DNA of 64,000 bases from Trissonchulus latispiculum (Eukaryota; Nematoda; Enoplea; Enoplida; Ironidae). The DNA is taken from positions 1 through 64,000 of the forward strand of contig JASAND010020580.1 of assembly GCA_030248195.1 (NCBI GenBank). The letters run 5' to 3'. The translations under genes and the position numbers were made by a program. This document shows positions 43,702 through 55,483 of the stretch, piece after piece. The stretch's first letter is position 1, and each line of letters opens with the position of its first letter. The notes beneath the pieces were generated by a model. It saw nothing but the letters and a program-made list of their open reading frames with translations, was not told the origin of the DNA and searched no databases.

Positions 43702-46080
43702 TTAAGCTAAGGTGCTGCACACATCATTACATGTGGATGATACCGATTTGTCGAATTTTATATGAAACTTCTGTTTTTTAACAGTTTTTCGAATTTGCAA
43801 TTTAAAACTTTGCTGATTATATTCCTTGGAAATGGCTAAGTCCAGTAATTTCCTCGACTTAATAATAAAGCTATCATACGTATTACAAATACGGCCATAT
43901 CTATTAATTTTACCACCTACTACGTTATACAGACATCCTTTACTGATGTTGCTTTGTGCATGCGGCAAAACTATTGTGTTAAAAGGGAAATTATCCCTTT
44001 TATCAAAAACATCAGTAAAGAAGTGTTTATTCCTTATAGATATATTGATGTCGAGTACATCTGCGGATAAAGGGTCCGAGTTAACTTTTTTAAGGGTAAG
44101 CGAATTAGGGAACATATCTTTCTGATGGTTGTCAAACTCATTGTCATCATTAACAGCAGTAATATCATCAATATATCTATACATATGTCGTAGCTTTTCA
44201 ATTAAGCTATACTCTCCATTACGAAGTTTGACCATTACGTATTCATATTCGTAGCAAAAAAGAACAAGGTTGGCAATAAACGGGGCTGCATTAATACCCA
44301 TTGGTATTCCAAGTTTTTTGTTTGATTAGAATATTACCGACAGCGAAATATGAATTGTCAACTAACCAAATTAACATCTCATTAAGTTTGTTTTGATCAA
44401 CGACCATTCCTTTTTTCGTCTTATTACCCCAATTTGCTGAATTTTTATGAATAATCAGTTTTCTATTACTCTTCCCGAACCCCAAGGCAATAAATTTCTT
44501 CATGCATTGTATAATATCAGTGTGATGTAGATTAGTATACAGTTGACCGAAGTCATAAGTGCTAACAGACTTACACAATTTTCTTTTATTAAGCTTAGTT
44601 AAGTAGTTTAGTAAGTTAGTATTGTTGTTAATTATCTAAAACGGTTTGCAGAATTTGCTATTTCTTGAAATTGCGTCGCAGTAGTTTTTAATAGAGTTTT
44701 GTATAACTTTTAACCCATGGCCAAGTTTTATAGATAGAGGTTAACAGCAAGCATTTTTTTGCTGCGATAATGCTTCTAAATCCAATAGGAGTTTTATGAA
44801 ATTTAGGTATAATTTGCATGAAAGGTAGCCCGGATCCTTGATCAGGCTCTACATCTAAGTGTCGGAGCATAGAAATTTGATGATTGATAACATTAGCAGG
44901 CGTGTTAGTAGCAATTTCAGACGTATTGTTAGTGGAGTAATACCCGATTTCCTCGAGTATTTTTCACATAGAACTTCTTACAAATAATAGCAAAGTTATT
45001 GGATGCTTTATCAATAGTTGTGATAACATATTTCTTATGTAATTACTTAAGGTTATTACGATTAAAACGGAACGAAGATAGGTTAGTCGAATTTACAGGC
45101 GATTCTACATTAATCATTTTGTTAAATTTGTTAGTAGTTAAAGTTTTCCATGCTTCAAATTCGTAATCTGGTATGTTGAATCTCAAACACAATTTGTTTA
45201 TAAATTCATCTAGTCCTTTGCGAAATTCGAGTTTGATTTCCCCATAGTTTAGCGAACTAGGAATTCTAAATTTTGAACCAAAGCTTAACAATTTTTTGAT
45301 CTCTAAGTCTTCAATAACTTCTAAGCTCCAGGTGATAACATAGTTATGGTAACTGTCCTTGAAAGGGTTAGTTTCTCATTCACACATAAAATCTGAATCA
45401 ACCGTGTGTCTATTTCGAATGCAGTCTGTCTGTAATTACAGAAAATTTGTGCCAAAGTGCGTCCATATACAAAACAGGCATAGGTTTACTTGCTTCTTGT
45501 CTAACCCGGTGGGCCAGACCGCTTGTAAATTAGTGTCGTCAAAAATTTTGGTGAAGTTTACTTTATCAAATAATTTGTTTTTAAATTCGAAACGTATAAG
45601 ATTGTTACGAATTGTTTGTTTTGTATAAGGTTCAAAGTAATCTATTTTATATTTACAAAAATCGTGAATAATTTCTCCTAAGACAAACTGTCTTCCGTAA
45701 ATGCTAAAAGTATATTTAATGATTTTTTTATCTAAATTATGTAAGTAATGTAGCAAATTTGTTCTTGTTTGTTTAGGATTAGCCTCAAATTTTGCAACAA
45801 TTTCGTTGAAAAATGCTTCAGGATTGATTTTCTTATCCCTTAGATTTCTGTTTTTATTTCTGCCTCTTTTACGGCTAAATCTTTGTAGCTTATTGAAATT
45901 TGAGAAAACAGATTTATGAAAATTCTCCTTAGACAATCGTTCATTAAGACAATATGGGAATTTTGTTCTAAGCTCTCTAATCCAGAAAGCTTCCCGTTCT
46001 AGTCTAATACGATTGCGATCAGTTTCAGGGACGTCATCCCTAATTTTTTCTATAATTTTAACCATAGGTTTACCGCAGTT
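43702..46080 (-). pseudogene. Naiad-type Penelope-like element, main part (endonuclease end, CxC linker, RT)
   Basis: Minus strand, in order: the end of a GIY-YIG endonuclease (NCGKPMVKI, then RLEREAFWIRELRTKFPYCL, 46080-45960); a basic linker; the CxC block (DSDFMCE, then a stop at the second position; SFGSKFRIP near 45260); LPFMQIIPKFHKTPIGFRSI (about 44800); SVSTYDFGQLYTNL (44560); the RT core from MGINAAPFIANL to YRYIDDIT (44300-44160); and the thumb (43702). Stops and frameshifts split it into five frames, so it is dead. Its N-terminal endonuclease continues at 50252-50502 beyond an insertion. Confidence 0.88.
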
Positions 46081-46208
46081 ATTAAATTCAGAATTATTAT
46101 AGCAAGTAGTCAATCTTTTTTAAAACGTATATATTTCTTTTACGGTTTCGCGCTGCTTGAAATTAATATATGAAAAGATACAAAATTATTGCAAAGTAAT
46201 GGAAAGAA

Positions 46209-47115
46209 ATGGTAGATTCAGAAACGTTAATTAATGCTTTACATAAACTTAATAATTCGACATATGCTAATTCGGTATATACTTACGATTTTACGGAAAT
46301 GTACACTTCACTTGAACATGAAGTTATTATTAAAAATATGGAAGAACTTTTAGACAAATTTATGGGCAATAGTATTATATCAGCTACTCCAAAAACGGCT
46401 TTTTGGACAAACAAAATAGATTCAACAAATGCTATTGCAAAAGAAAAACTTTTAAGCTATATTAAATGCATTGTTCACAATACGTATTTTCGTGTTGGTA
46501 ACTTAGTTTTTCATCAAAAAATTGGCATCCCCATGGGAACAGATTGTGCACCTTTTATTGTAAATCCTATTCTTTTTAACTGTGAATTTAATTATATGAA
46601 AACTGTTTTATACTCCAAACACTGGAAATCTGCAAGCTTGTTATTAAATATTTTTCGTTACATGGACGATTTAACTGTGTTCACTGATAGAAATAAATTT
46701 GAAAGCATAATTTCAGACATGTATCCCATTTCCTTAACCGTAGTTCGTCAAAATGATAATCCTTTTTCAGCAGAGGTTCTTGATATTAACATTGAAATTA
46801 TAGATAAAAAATTTATTTTTAAGCCATTTGATAAAACAGAAAAATTTAATTTGAAAACTATAAAATTTCCTCATATTAATAGTAATTTTTCTACTGTATA
46901 TACTTGCATATATTATCGTTAGAAATGAATTAGACCGTCTGTGGAAATTATCCGAAAATGTTGACTTTTGGAAATATGCAGTTAATAATTTAATTCAAAA
47001 GTTATATCCTAGAGGATATTCAATTACAAAACTTAAAAATGAAATAAACAATTTTAAATCGAAAAATCTCAGAATACGTTTAACATACTCCATTCATTTC
47101 GTATTTAAAATTTAA
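46209..47115 (+). pseudogene. Penelope-like reverse transcriptase fragment
   Basis: 46209-46922 is open and carries RT motifs VYTYDFTEMYTSLEHEVI, GIPMGTDCAPFIVN and FRYMDDLTVF; the last differs from the usual RYIDD by Ile to Met. One extra base near 46910 shifts the frame, and the thumb follows (RNELDRLWKL, LYPRGYSITKLKNEI) to a stop near 47115. The endonuclease and fingers upstream are absent. Similar to, but clearly diverged from, the antisense Naiad RT next to it. Confidence 0.88.
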
Positions 47116-47212
47116 ACCGAAAATTATTTTATAATGGCAATAGCTGTTGTAATTTACTAAAATTATCTGTGTACTCACATTCACGTCACACATTGTGAAG
47201 TGAACACACAGT

Positions 47213-47563
47213 GAACAGTACATATCCGCCCAGTTTCCCCATGCCAGGTGCGCACCTGGTGTAGGCTGGGCGGTGAGACACATGGGGCTATGAGCACTCA
47301 TCCTTAGGATATGTACTTTAATTCCATGGCACATATTTGCATTTTTTAAATTGTAGCACATGTATGTAGATACCTAATTTTGTAATGCATAATATTTAAT
47401 GTAGAATGCACCTAAATCTGAGTTTAATTGTTGTCTTTTTGTGTTGGTTTATAATTATAACTGGTTCAACGGATAGCATTTATATATGATTTTGGTATAC
47501 ACTATGAAAATGTTGTCACTTAGGGTTAGCTTTTGTTTAACCTTTTGTTTCTCTCCATTTTTT
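47213..47563 (+). repeat. Pseudo-LTR-like direct repeat, copy 1
   Basis: It starts GAACAGTACATATCCGCCCA and ends TTTCTCTCCATTTTTT; about 95% like the copy at 49907-50251 by eye. It begins soon after the RT stop, as expected for the 3' part of a Penelope-like element. It contains an imperfect hairpin CCAGGTGCGCACCTGG. Confidence 0.85.
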
Positions 47564-47807
47564 CCATTAACGTACAGGGGTTCGAAAGGTGAGATTAGCT
47601 CCCACGCTCCCCTCTACGTTGGTGCAGTTAGCACAAAATTATTTTTCAGTTTGTAACGTCTGTTTAAGTCTATTTTGCCAACAACAAAAAGACAAAATTA
47701 TTATATTTTATTATATATATTTTTTACTTTTTAAAACGTTGATATTTGCTCCTTACCCTTTATTGGGTCTATCACTACCCTTAAATGGGTCTATCACTGC
47801 CCTTAAG

Positions 47808-48508
47808 GGGGGGGGTCGCTTTTTTTGGGCAATTTTTCGACCTTCTCCGATTTTGCTCATTTTTACATATTTTGTACTCCCAATGGGTCCGCGAAACAAG
47901 ACAAGTGCGTTTTGCACAATATTGCTTCTATCGTTCTGTAGAGTCCTTCAAAGGTGACTCCGACATGTGCTAAACATAGGAAAATGAAAAAGTTATGGTA
48001 AAAAAGATTGTGTCCAAAAATGTTTTCGCTGTGTAAGAGACTCAGCTCTGAAATTTTTTCACCCTTGTTAAGGACATAATGTAGGGTGCAGCAAATGACT
48101 TTGGTGCAATTCTGTTGAGAATTAAAATTTTGGCAAAGTTTTAAAGTCAGAATTTGTGAAAATTCCGAGTTTGGCTATTTGCCAAAATTCCAATTCTCAA
48201 CAGAATTGCACCAAAGTCACTAGCTGCACTCTACATTATGTCCTTAACAAGGGTGAAAAAATTTCAGAGCTGAGTCTCTTACATAGCGAAAAAGTTTTGG
48301 ACACAAACTTTTTTACCATAACTTTTTCATTTTCCTATGTTTAGCACATGTCGGATTCACCTTTCAAGGGCTCTACAGAACGATAGAAGCAATATTGCGC
48401 AAAACGCACTTGTCTTGTTTCGCGGACCCATTGGGAGTACAAAATACGTAAAAATGAGCAAACTCGGAGCAGGTCGAAAAATCGCTCAAAAAAGCGACCC
48501 CCCCCGTA
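47808..48508. repeat. Palindromic element D, 0.7 kb, G-run/C-run ends
   Basis: Arms 47808-48150 and 48168-48508 are inverted copies: GGGGGGTCGCTTTTTT at one end, AAAAAAGCGACCCCCC at the other, CAGAATTGCACCAAAGTCA shared at the centre near 48160. The left edge is CTTAAGGGGG. It directly abuts palindrome E. Confidence 0.9.
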
Positions 48509-49385
48509 AGGGGGGGGCTACTTGGGTCAAAAATTCGACCCTCACGGATTTCGCTCAAATTGTGCCCATTGATACTCCCTAGGCCCCTACGCAAGCCATT
48601 GAAATTTGAGCTGATTTCGTCCAGTAATAGAAAAGTTACAGCCATTCAAAATTTCCAATTCCTATTCAAAATGGCCCAAAATCGGAACTTTAAAATTTTC
48701 ACTTCTGACAACGATATCTTACTCAAATCAATACCGTTCGAAACGTTCTGTAGCTCATTTTGCAGCTTAATACAATATCTAAAACTTGTCGAAGAGATTT
48801 TTTCAAAATTCGGTTTCTAACTTTTACAGTAATTGTTTATGTGAGGTAACCCCCAAAACACAGAAATTGAAAAATCGTGAAAATACGGTTTTTGGCCTAT
48901 AACTTTGAATGGCTGCAAAATAAACGTTTATGCCAAGAAGAAAAGTTCTTTAAAATTGAAAAAGCTATCGATTGATATAGATATTGTGCATATTTGAAAA
49001 GTTCGAAAATTTTTGAAAAATGTCAGATTTTGACCATTTTTATGGGTTACCTCACATAAACGATTACTGTAAAAGTTAGAAACCGAATTTTGAAAAAAGC
49101 TCTTCGACAAGTTTTAGATATTGTATTAAGCTGCAAAATGAGCTACAGAACGTTTCGAACGGTTTTGATTTGTGTAAGATATTGTTGTCAGAAGTGAAAA
49201 TTTTAAAGTTCCGATTTTGGGCCATTTTGAATAGGAATTGGAAATTTTGAATGGCTGTAACTTTTTTATTACTGGACGAAATCAGCTCAAATTTCAATGG
49301 CTTGCGTAGAGGCCTAGGGAGTATCAATGAGCACAATTTGAGCGAAATCCGTGAGGGTCGAATTTTAGTAGCCCCCCCCTTAAGT
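48509..49385. repeat. Palindromic element E, 0.88 kb, adjacent to D
   Basis: Arms about 48509-48850 and 49045-49385 are inverted copies (GGGCTACT...TTCGACCCTCACGG against CCGTGAGGGTCGAATTTTAGTAGCCC), with a looser centre near 48945. The right edge CCCCCCTTAAG mirrors the left edge of D. Each arm shows an 86-codon frame (ending LVEEIFSKFGF), a shadow of the repeat. Confidence 0.9.
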
Positions 49386-49906
49386 GGGCAACTTCTTTTT
49401 CTTTTGATTTATTTATTTTTTTAATATATTTTTTATTTTTCTTTACTTTATTTTTATCCTTATATGGTCTATTACCACCCGTAATTGGGTTGCATTATAT
49501 TTTTTATTTATTTTTCGATTAAAAATTTTTTATTTATTTTATGTTACGTACTGATTATCCTTTTATTTTCTTATTTGATTATTTGGTTTTAGTTTTTACC
49601 CTTAATGGGTCTATCACTGTCCTTAAGTGGACTTAGTCCCTTTCTCTCTATCAATTGTTTATATCGAGTGTGGTTGACACTAACTATTTTTGATATATCA
49701 ATTGCTCAGTTTTCGATTTCTAATTATCGGAAGATTATTAATTTCTTGATAATTAAACCTCATATTTTTGCTAATTACTTTGCTAAACACACTTTTATCC
49801 TTAAAACTAGCTCAAATTTTATTTTTAATAGTTTTTGTCTCTCTAACATCGCAATATTTGCAAATCCGAGTAAGCCTCTCGACTACCTACTACTACTACA
49901 CACATG

Positions 49907-50251
49907 GAACAGTACATATCCGCCCAGTTTCCCCATGCCAGGTGCGCACCTGGTGAGGCTGGGCGGTGAGACGCATGGGGCTATGAGCACTCATCTTTAG
50001 GATATGTACTTTAATTCCATGGCACATATTTGTATTTTTTAAATTGTAGCACATGTATGTACCTAATTTTTGTAATGCATAATATTTAATATATATGCAC
50101 CTAAATCTGAGTTTAATTGTTGTCTTTTTGTGTTGGTTTATAATTATACCTGGTTCAACGGATAGCATGTATATATGATTTTAGTATGCACTATGAAACT
50201 GTTGTCACTTAGGGTTAGCTTTAGTTTAACCTTTTGTTTCTCTCCATTTTT
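49907..50251 (+). repeat. Pseudo-LTR-like direct repeat, copy 2
   Basis: Second copy of 47213-47563, same orientation. It ends exactly at the 11-bp target duplication, so this is the true end of the insert. Confidence 0.85.
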
Positions 50252-50502
50252 TACCGCAGTTTTCGTTCGCAAAATGATCCTTAACCAGTTTGCAATTAGA
50301 ATGACCATTGCTGTACACAGATCGGCGCACCAAATCTAGTTTGTAATGGCCTTTTAGTTTCCCCAACGTATTGTATACCACATCGATCACAAGTGATCAA
50401 ATAGACAAGATTGGCAGTACAGCAGTTAAGTACGTTAGTGTTGCTATCGTTATAAATACTGTACTGTTTAACATTGTAGGCGCTGCCGAAGTTTGAACCC
50501 AC
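50252..50502 (-). pseudogene. Naiad GIY-YIG endonuclease, N-terminal part
   Basis: Minus strand: NLVYLITCDRCGIQYVGETK then RPLQTRF, the GIY-YIG core with the two cysteines of the Penelope-like endonuclease, then in a shifted frame RSVYSNGHSNCKLVKDHFAN and ENCGK. The frameshift is near 50332. The final codons continue in frame at 46080 once the antisense insert is removed. Confidence 0.85.
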
Positions 50503-51325
50503 ATCAGCAAATTCACAGGTGAGGCATCTCGTTTTCTGATGTTATATACGTCTGCAATGGAAGCTGCCTTGCCGCGGTGGAGATGCTTACTGCCTCTGGC
50601 TTACCAAATGGTTTCCCCTCTCGGGCTGCCCCTGGTTTGGGTGAACGCATTCCCTCCTTGGATCTTGCGCAGTCTGAGGGCTGCCGGTCAGCCGTCGCTC
50701 CTACTCTATCAGTTGCAAAGTCTGTCAGCTCATGGTGCATGATGGAATGTGTAGTGAGATCTCACCTGGCTGTTTCAGGCGGGGACTGCCTCAGTGGACT
50801 ATAGACACTTTCCGGTGCAGTCGCTGCATTAAAACCTGACCACTCCCATGCTCCCACTCTCCTCCCACCTACGTCAGTGATGCCTACCCCAGCCCCGCGG
50901 GCAGTAAGGTCTAGCCCGCCCTCCACCACGTCAACCAACACGACAGGCTCCGCCAGTCGTCGCGGTGAAAACGCTCACCGGCCCCGCAGCGAGCTCAGAT
51001 CCTTGCAGTGGAACGCGGCAGCCCTCTCTTCCGCCAAAAGGCTATTCCTCTGGAAAATTTTAGAAATGTTGCCGCTATCCAGGAAACCTGATTAACAGAG
51101 GAGACCAGTTCTGACTCCCAGACTTCAATGAAGAACGCTGTTACAGGAAACGGGACCGGCGACTGACTACCCAAAAGCCCGTCGGGGGCGGAACCGCCCT
51201 GCTCGTGCGGAAGGGCATCGATTATCTGCGTATCGACACTCCGCTGACTGCGGCCTCGGACGACTCCACTGACGCCGTTGTGGTGCGACATCAAATAAAC
51301 GGGAAGCTTAAACCAGTCACCTCCG

Positions 51326-51555
51326 TGTACGTACCTCCGACCATCCGTACCGCGGACGACCAGCGCTCCCAGTCCTTCGACCTTGGACCCCTCTCCAGCA
51401 CCAGCAGCACTATCCTCTTGGGCGACTTCAATGCCCATAGTGTACGTACCTCCGACCATCCGTACCGCGGACGACCAGCGCTCCCAGTCCTTCGACCCTG
51501 GACCCCTCTCCAGCACCAGCAGCACTATCCTCTTGGGCGACTGCAATGCCCATAG
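51326..51555 (+). repeat. 115-bp tandem duplication inside the endonuclease region
   Basis: 51326-51440 and 51441-51555 are direct copies (TGTACGTACCTCCGACCATC...CAATGCCCATAG) with two visible base differences. Because 115 is not a multiple of three, it shifts the frame; the GDFNAHS motif occurs twice. Confidence 0.95.
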
Positions 51556-52529
51556 TGTGCTATGGGATCCATTCCAACCGGCCAACAGCATAGGCGAGGA
51601 TCTGGAGGAGTGCATCACTACGAACAATTTGGTGGTCGCAAACTCTGGAATCTAAACTAAAGCTACAGCCCAGTCGGTGCCAGACCTGGCGGTTCTGGGG
51701 AACACATGGGATGGAAAGTTTGTATGGTCATTGCTCGAAGATACAGTCTCCGACCATATGCCCATCCGCCTACGCCTGAACTGCGTCACCAGCCACAGAA
51801 ATCAGAAGAAGCCCACGCGCTACAACTTCAGAAACGCTGACTGGGCCAAATTTCGGAAGAAAACATCTGCAGCCCCTTCTCACCCTCGGAAATGGAATCA
51901 GCCATCTCGTGCCTTAGAACTAAGAAGGTGCCGGGCGTGGACGAAGTCACAAATGAAATTATCAGGAACTCAACGCCGCTATGCAGGGAATCCCTCCTCA
52001 GGCTATTCAACCGTTCCTGGACCCACAGCGAAATTTCAGCCTCCTGGAAGAAGGCAATGGTGGTGCCCATTCTCAAACAGGGGAAACAGGCTGAGTTGAT
52101 TAGTTCTTATCGCCCGATCACCCTGACCCCGCTGTATCCAAACTCATGGAGTCGATAGTCAAACGGCGTATCCAATATTTCCTCGAATCAAGGAACTTCT
52201 TCACTCCAGCACAAGCTGGATTCAGGATCAAGACCAGGTGCTCAGGCTCTCACAATCAGTCGTCGACGGATTTTCCAACTAGAGGAAGGCCAAACCAACT
52301 GCATTAGCTCTCATTGACTTCTTTCGTTCCTTCGACACCGTGTGGAAAGACGGGCTCATCAATAAACTAATTAGATTTAGCCTGCCTATTTGCACTATCA
52401 AATGGATTCATCAATTTCTGGTGGACCGGAGGGAATGTGGGAAAATTGGAAGAAAACACAGCAGTTTCCGGGTTATGCATCAAGGGGTCCCTCAGGGCAG
52501 CAGCCAGTCACCCCTCCTCTTTATCGTAT

Positions 52530-54180
52530 ACATTACAAACAAACAAACAAACAAACACTTTATTCAATAAGTCGCAAAGAAATTATATCTACAAAAGATC
52601 ATAAAAATGTTTACTGAATAGTACAACACAGAATTGTACAGACAATTACTTACGTGCGCCTCCATATAAAATCATACAATTGTTGAAACAAAATTACAAA
52701 ATATACATACTAACAGGACTGTCTAAAACACAAAAAACTCAGTAATTCAGCCTTAAATACCTACAAAACATCGAGATATCTGTGTCTTTCAGTTTTAATT
52801 TAAAGGACTGTAAGCTAGTAGCATTCATAGTTTCTGTAGGGAAAGAATTCCAGACGTTGACAACCCTGTTACCGAAAAAATGCATTTTTTCGTTTCTACG
52901 ACACGGAGCTGCCTGCAACATCAAACTATGACCCAGTAAACCCGATTCACCCCTGAACATAATATAATCAGTAAGGTCAACTTTGTCGAGCCCATTCACT
53001 AAACGATAACACTGGCAGAGGTCAGCCTTAATACGGCGTAATTCCAACGTTTCAAGACCTAAAGTTTTCAGTCTTTCGTAGTATGATTTATTCCTTAAAC
53101 CGGGAAATCTTTTCGTATACCTCTTTTGAACATTTTCGATCAAAATAATGTCTTTTTTTAGTGTAAGGACTCCAGACCGAAGAATTATACTCGAGGAGGG
53201 GTCTGACATACGTTACAAACATAGCCACCAAGAAAGCCCAATCCCGAGAAATAAAACATTTAAAAATCACGTTAGCACGAGCAGATGCAGTAACATGGAC
53301 TTTTTCGCACTGTTCAGAAAAGGTAAGCTTATTGTCAAAAATGACTCCTAGATCTCGAACGCTGTCTACACAAGGGATAGTAACATTATTGATTTCATAG
53401 TTTCGACCGGATTGTTGAACCGAAAATGCATCATCACACATTTTTCAAAAGCGAATTTTTAACTGGTTTTCCTTTGCCCACCTAAAAACCCCATCTATAT
53501 CTTTAAGAAACTTCTCATAGTCAGCAACCGTCTTACACGGGAGATACAATTTAGTGTCATCAGCCTATATCTGTATTTTGCTAAACTCGACACGGTTTAC
53601 AAATTACAACATCGTTTATGTACATGAGAAACCGTAAGGGACCCAAAACACTACCTTGTGGAACACCACTCAATACTTTTGAACGTTGCGAATCGATCCC
53701 ACCCACCGTCACAACCTGAGACCGGTTTGATAGAAAGGATTCTATCCATTTAATAAACTTAGTAGGAATCTTGTACTTTTTCAATTTGAAAATTTTGAGT
53801 GGCTAACAGTATCAAAGGCCTTGCTAATATCGATGTACACGGCATCCACTGGAACTTTCTTATCTATTTCCATAACCCAATCCCTAAGACAGTGTAATAG
53901 CTGTGTCTGGATGGACCTGCCCGGCCTAAATCCGTGTTGCACATCTGACAAAAGAGCAACGTCAAAGTATATATCGGTACAAAACAGTACGAAGTATATG
54001 TTCCATCAATTTGCAACAAATACAGGTTAAGCTGACAGGGCGATAGTTTACTGCAACTGATTTACTTCCCTTCCCTTTGTAAATGGGAACGACTTTGGCA
54101 GTTTTCCAATCTACTGGGATTTCACCATCATTGAATGATTTCTGAAAAATAAGTGTAAGGGGAACGCAATACGTAACGTT
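52530..54180 (-). pseudogene. CR1/L2-like retrotransposon fragment inserted in the I-like element
   Basis: Minus strand: RT from EIPVDWKTAKVVPIYKGKGS and NYRPVSLTCICCKLMEHI (about 54130-54020), then FIKWIESFLSNRSQVV and GVPQGSVLGPLRFLMYINDV (53750-53610), then DLGVIFDNKLTFSEQ, FVTYVRPLLEYNSSVWSP and the C-terminal ETLELRRIKADL block (52739-53441). The 3' tail is (TTTG)n, seen as ACAAACAAACAAAC at 52536-52557. It is 5'-truncated. CATTAC flanks both sides; host RT codons resume at about 54200. Confidence 0.88.
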
Positions 54181-55483
54181 GTACGGAATGCATTACGTAA
54201 CGATATACAGGACAGAATGCCCGAGGGAGTGTCCGCCTCACTATTTGCGGACGACCTAGCCCTCTGGACACAAGATGAAGACCTGGGTGCTGCGCAGGAT
54301 GAATGTCCTACACAGATGGTCCAGAAGTGGCATATGCAGATCAATGTTGGAAAATGCGAATCGATGGCCTTCACTACACATAATGCAGAAGCCAAGCGCC
54401 GTCTCAACCTCGACTTCAACGGAGAACCGAACCCTTGTAGGGACACCGTCACCCTTCTGGATGTCACCCTTTGACCGCCTCCTCAAGTTCGGATCGCATA
54501 TCACCAACCTCAAAGCCAAGCTGACCTCTCGGATGCAGGTGCTGTCGCCTCTGTCTGGGAAGGACCGGGGACTGACCAAAGAGGATTTCAGGGCCGTCTA
54601 CGTCACTTTCGTCCGGTCTGCCCTTGAATACTGTGCGAGCGTGTGGGGTCTCACCCTCAATGCAACCTCCACCCACACCTGCACGGCAGAAAAGATCCAG
54701 AACAGAGCGTGTCGACTAATCACTGGTTGCCACAGTGCGTCCCCTCTTGAGGCCCTGCAAACGGAAGCAGGGATAATGACACTCAAACTCCGGATATATA
54801 GTTTCTGGCAGCGAAATCGTATGAAAAGAACCTCGCCTATCCAGCTGGATCCTTCTGCTCCAGCTACCGGGCAGAAGTCCTTGCCGTTAGGCAGGGCCTA
54901 CATTGGCTTCAATCCAACCAACGCCCGCTGGCCCTCCACCAAAACCGTTCGAATCTGCACTGACTCTCTGTCTACGGTGCAGTGGTTTGCTCTGGTCCTA
55001 GAACTATATATGTGCATGCTAACCGAATCTGACATCTGGGCCTCCCACAACTGGCTGTCGTCATTTGGGATCAACTTCTATATGGTTTGGGTGCCCAGCC
55101 ACTGTATCATCTACGGCAATGAGCGAGCTGACCATCTAGCCCATCTGCCCGGCTGCGGCAGTAAACGGTTCCTGTCGACTACGACACAGCTGTGGCTGTT
55201 ACCAGGAGGAAAACTATATATCTCGGAGTGGTATTCAAGTCTTTCCCCTGCACGCTCCAAATCCATCTAGCGGGATAAGGTCCCAGTTCCGGCTCAGAAG
55301 CTGGTCTCCTGAAATCGGAACGAACTATGATATCCCAACTGCAATCTGGGAAAGCAGATGCTGCAAATTATGATGTTTGATTTTCTCACTTATTATATAT
55401 TAGGAAAATCGCAAAAATAACTGCAGATATTAAGTCAGCGACGCCGATTTTACCTGTTGCATAAAATCTCTAATATGAGTTAC

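Larger units (their letters stand above)
46081..50251 (+). mobile_element. Penelope-like element inserted antisense into the Naiad endonuclease
   Basis: The insert is flanked by an exact 11-bp duplication TTACCGCAGTT (46070-46080 and 50251-50261). Joining the flanks restores the minus-strand endonuclease frame across NENCGK|PMVK. The insert has a plus-strand RT fragment (46209-47115), a direct repeat pair of about 350 bp (47213-47563 and 49907-50251, the second ending at the insert edge), and two palindromes between them. Paired direct repeats of this kind are the pseudo-LTRs known from Penelope-like elements. Confidence 0.85.
50580..55320 (+). pseudogene. Second I-like retrotransposon, decayed and interrupted
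   Basis: Pieces in order: a remnant of a Cys finger (FRCSRCIKT near 50820); endonuclease (LRSLQWNAAALSSAKR at 51000, LLGDFNAHS at 51420, VSDHMPIRLRL at 51750); RT (CLRTKKVPGVDEVTNEIIR at 51900, SSYRPITLTP at 52100, MHQGVPQGSSQSPLLF at 52480, SLFADDLALW at 54240); and RNase H (VRICTDSLSTVQWF at 54950, VPSHCIIYGNERADHLAH at 55090). Same layout as 12405-16679 but clearly diverged. It has a deletion near 51880, a 115-bp duplication, several frameshifts and a CR1/L2-like insert at 52530-54180. Confidence 0.9.

Noticed and set aside
48560..49336. Pair of near-identical 86-codon frames on opposite strands
   Set aside because: Arms of palindrome E; no known protein and no start context.
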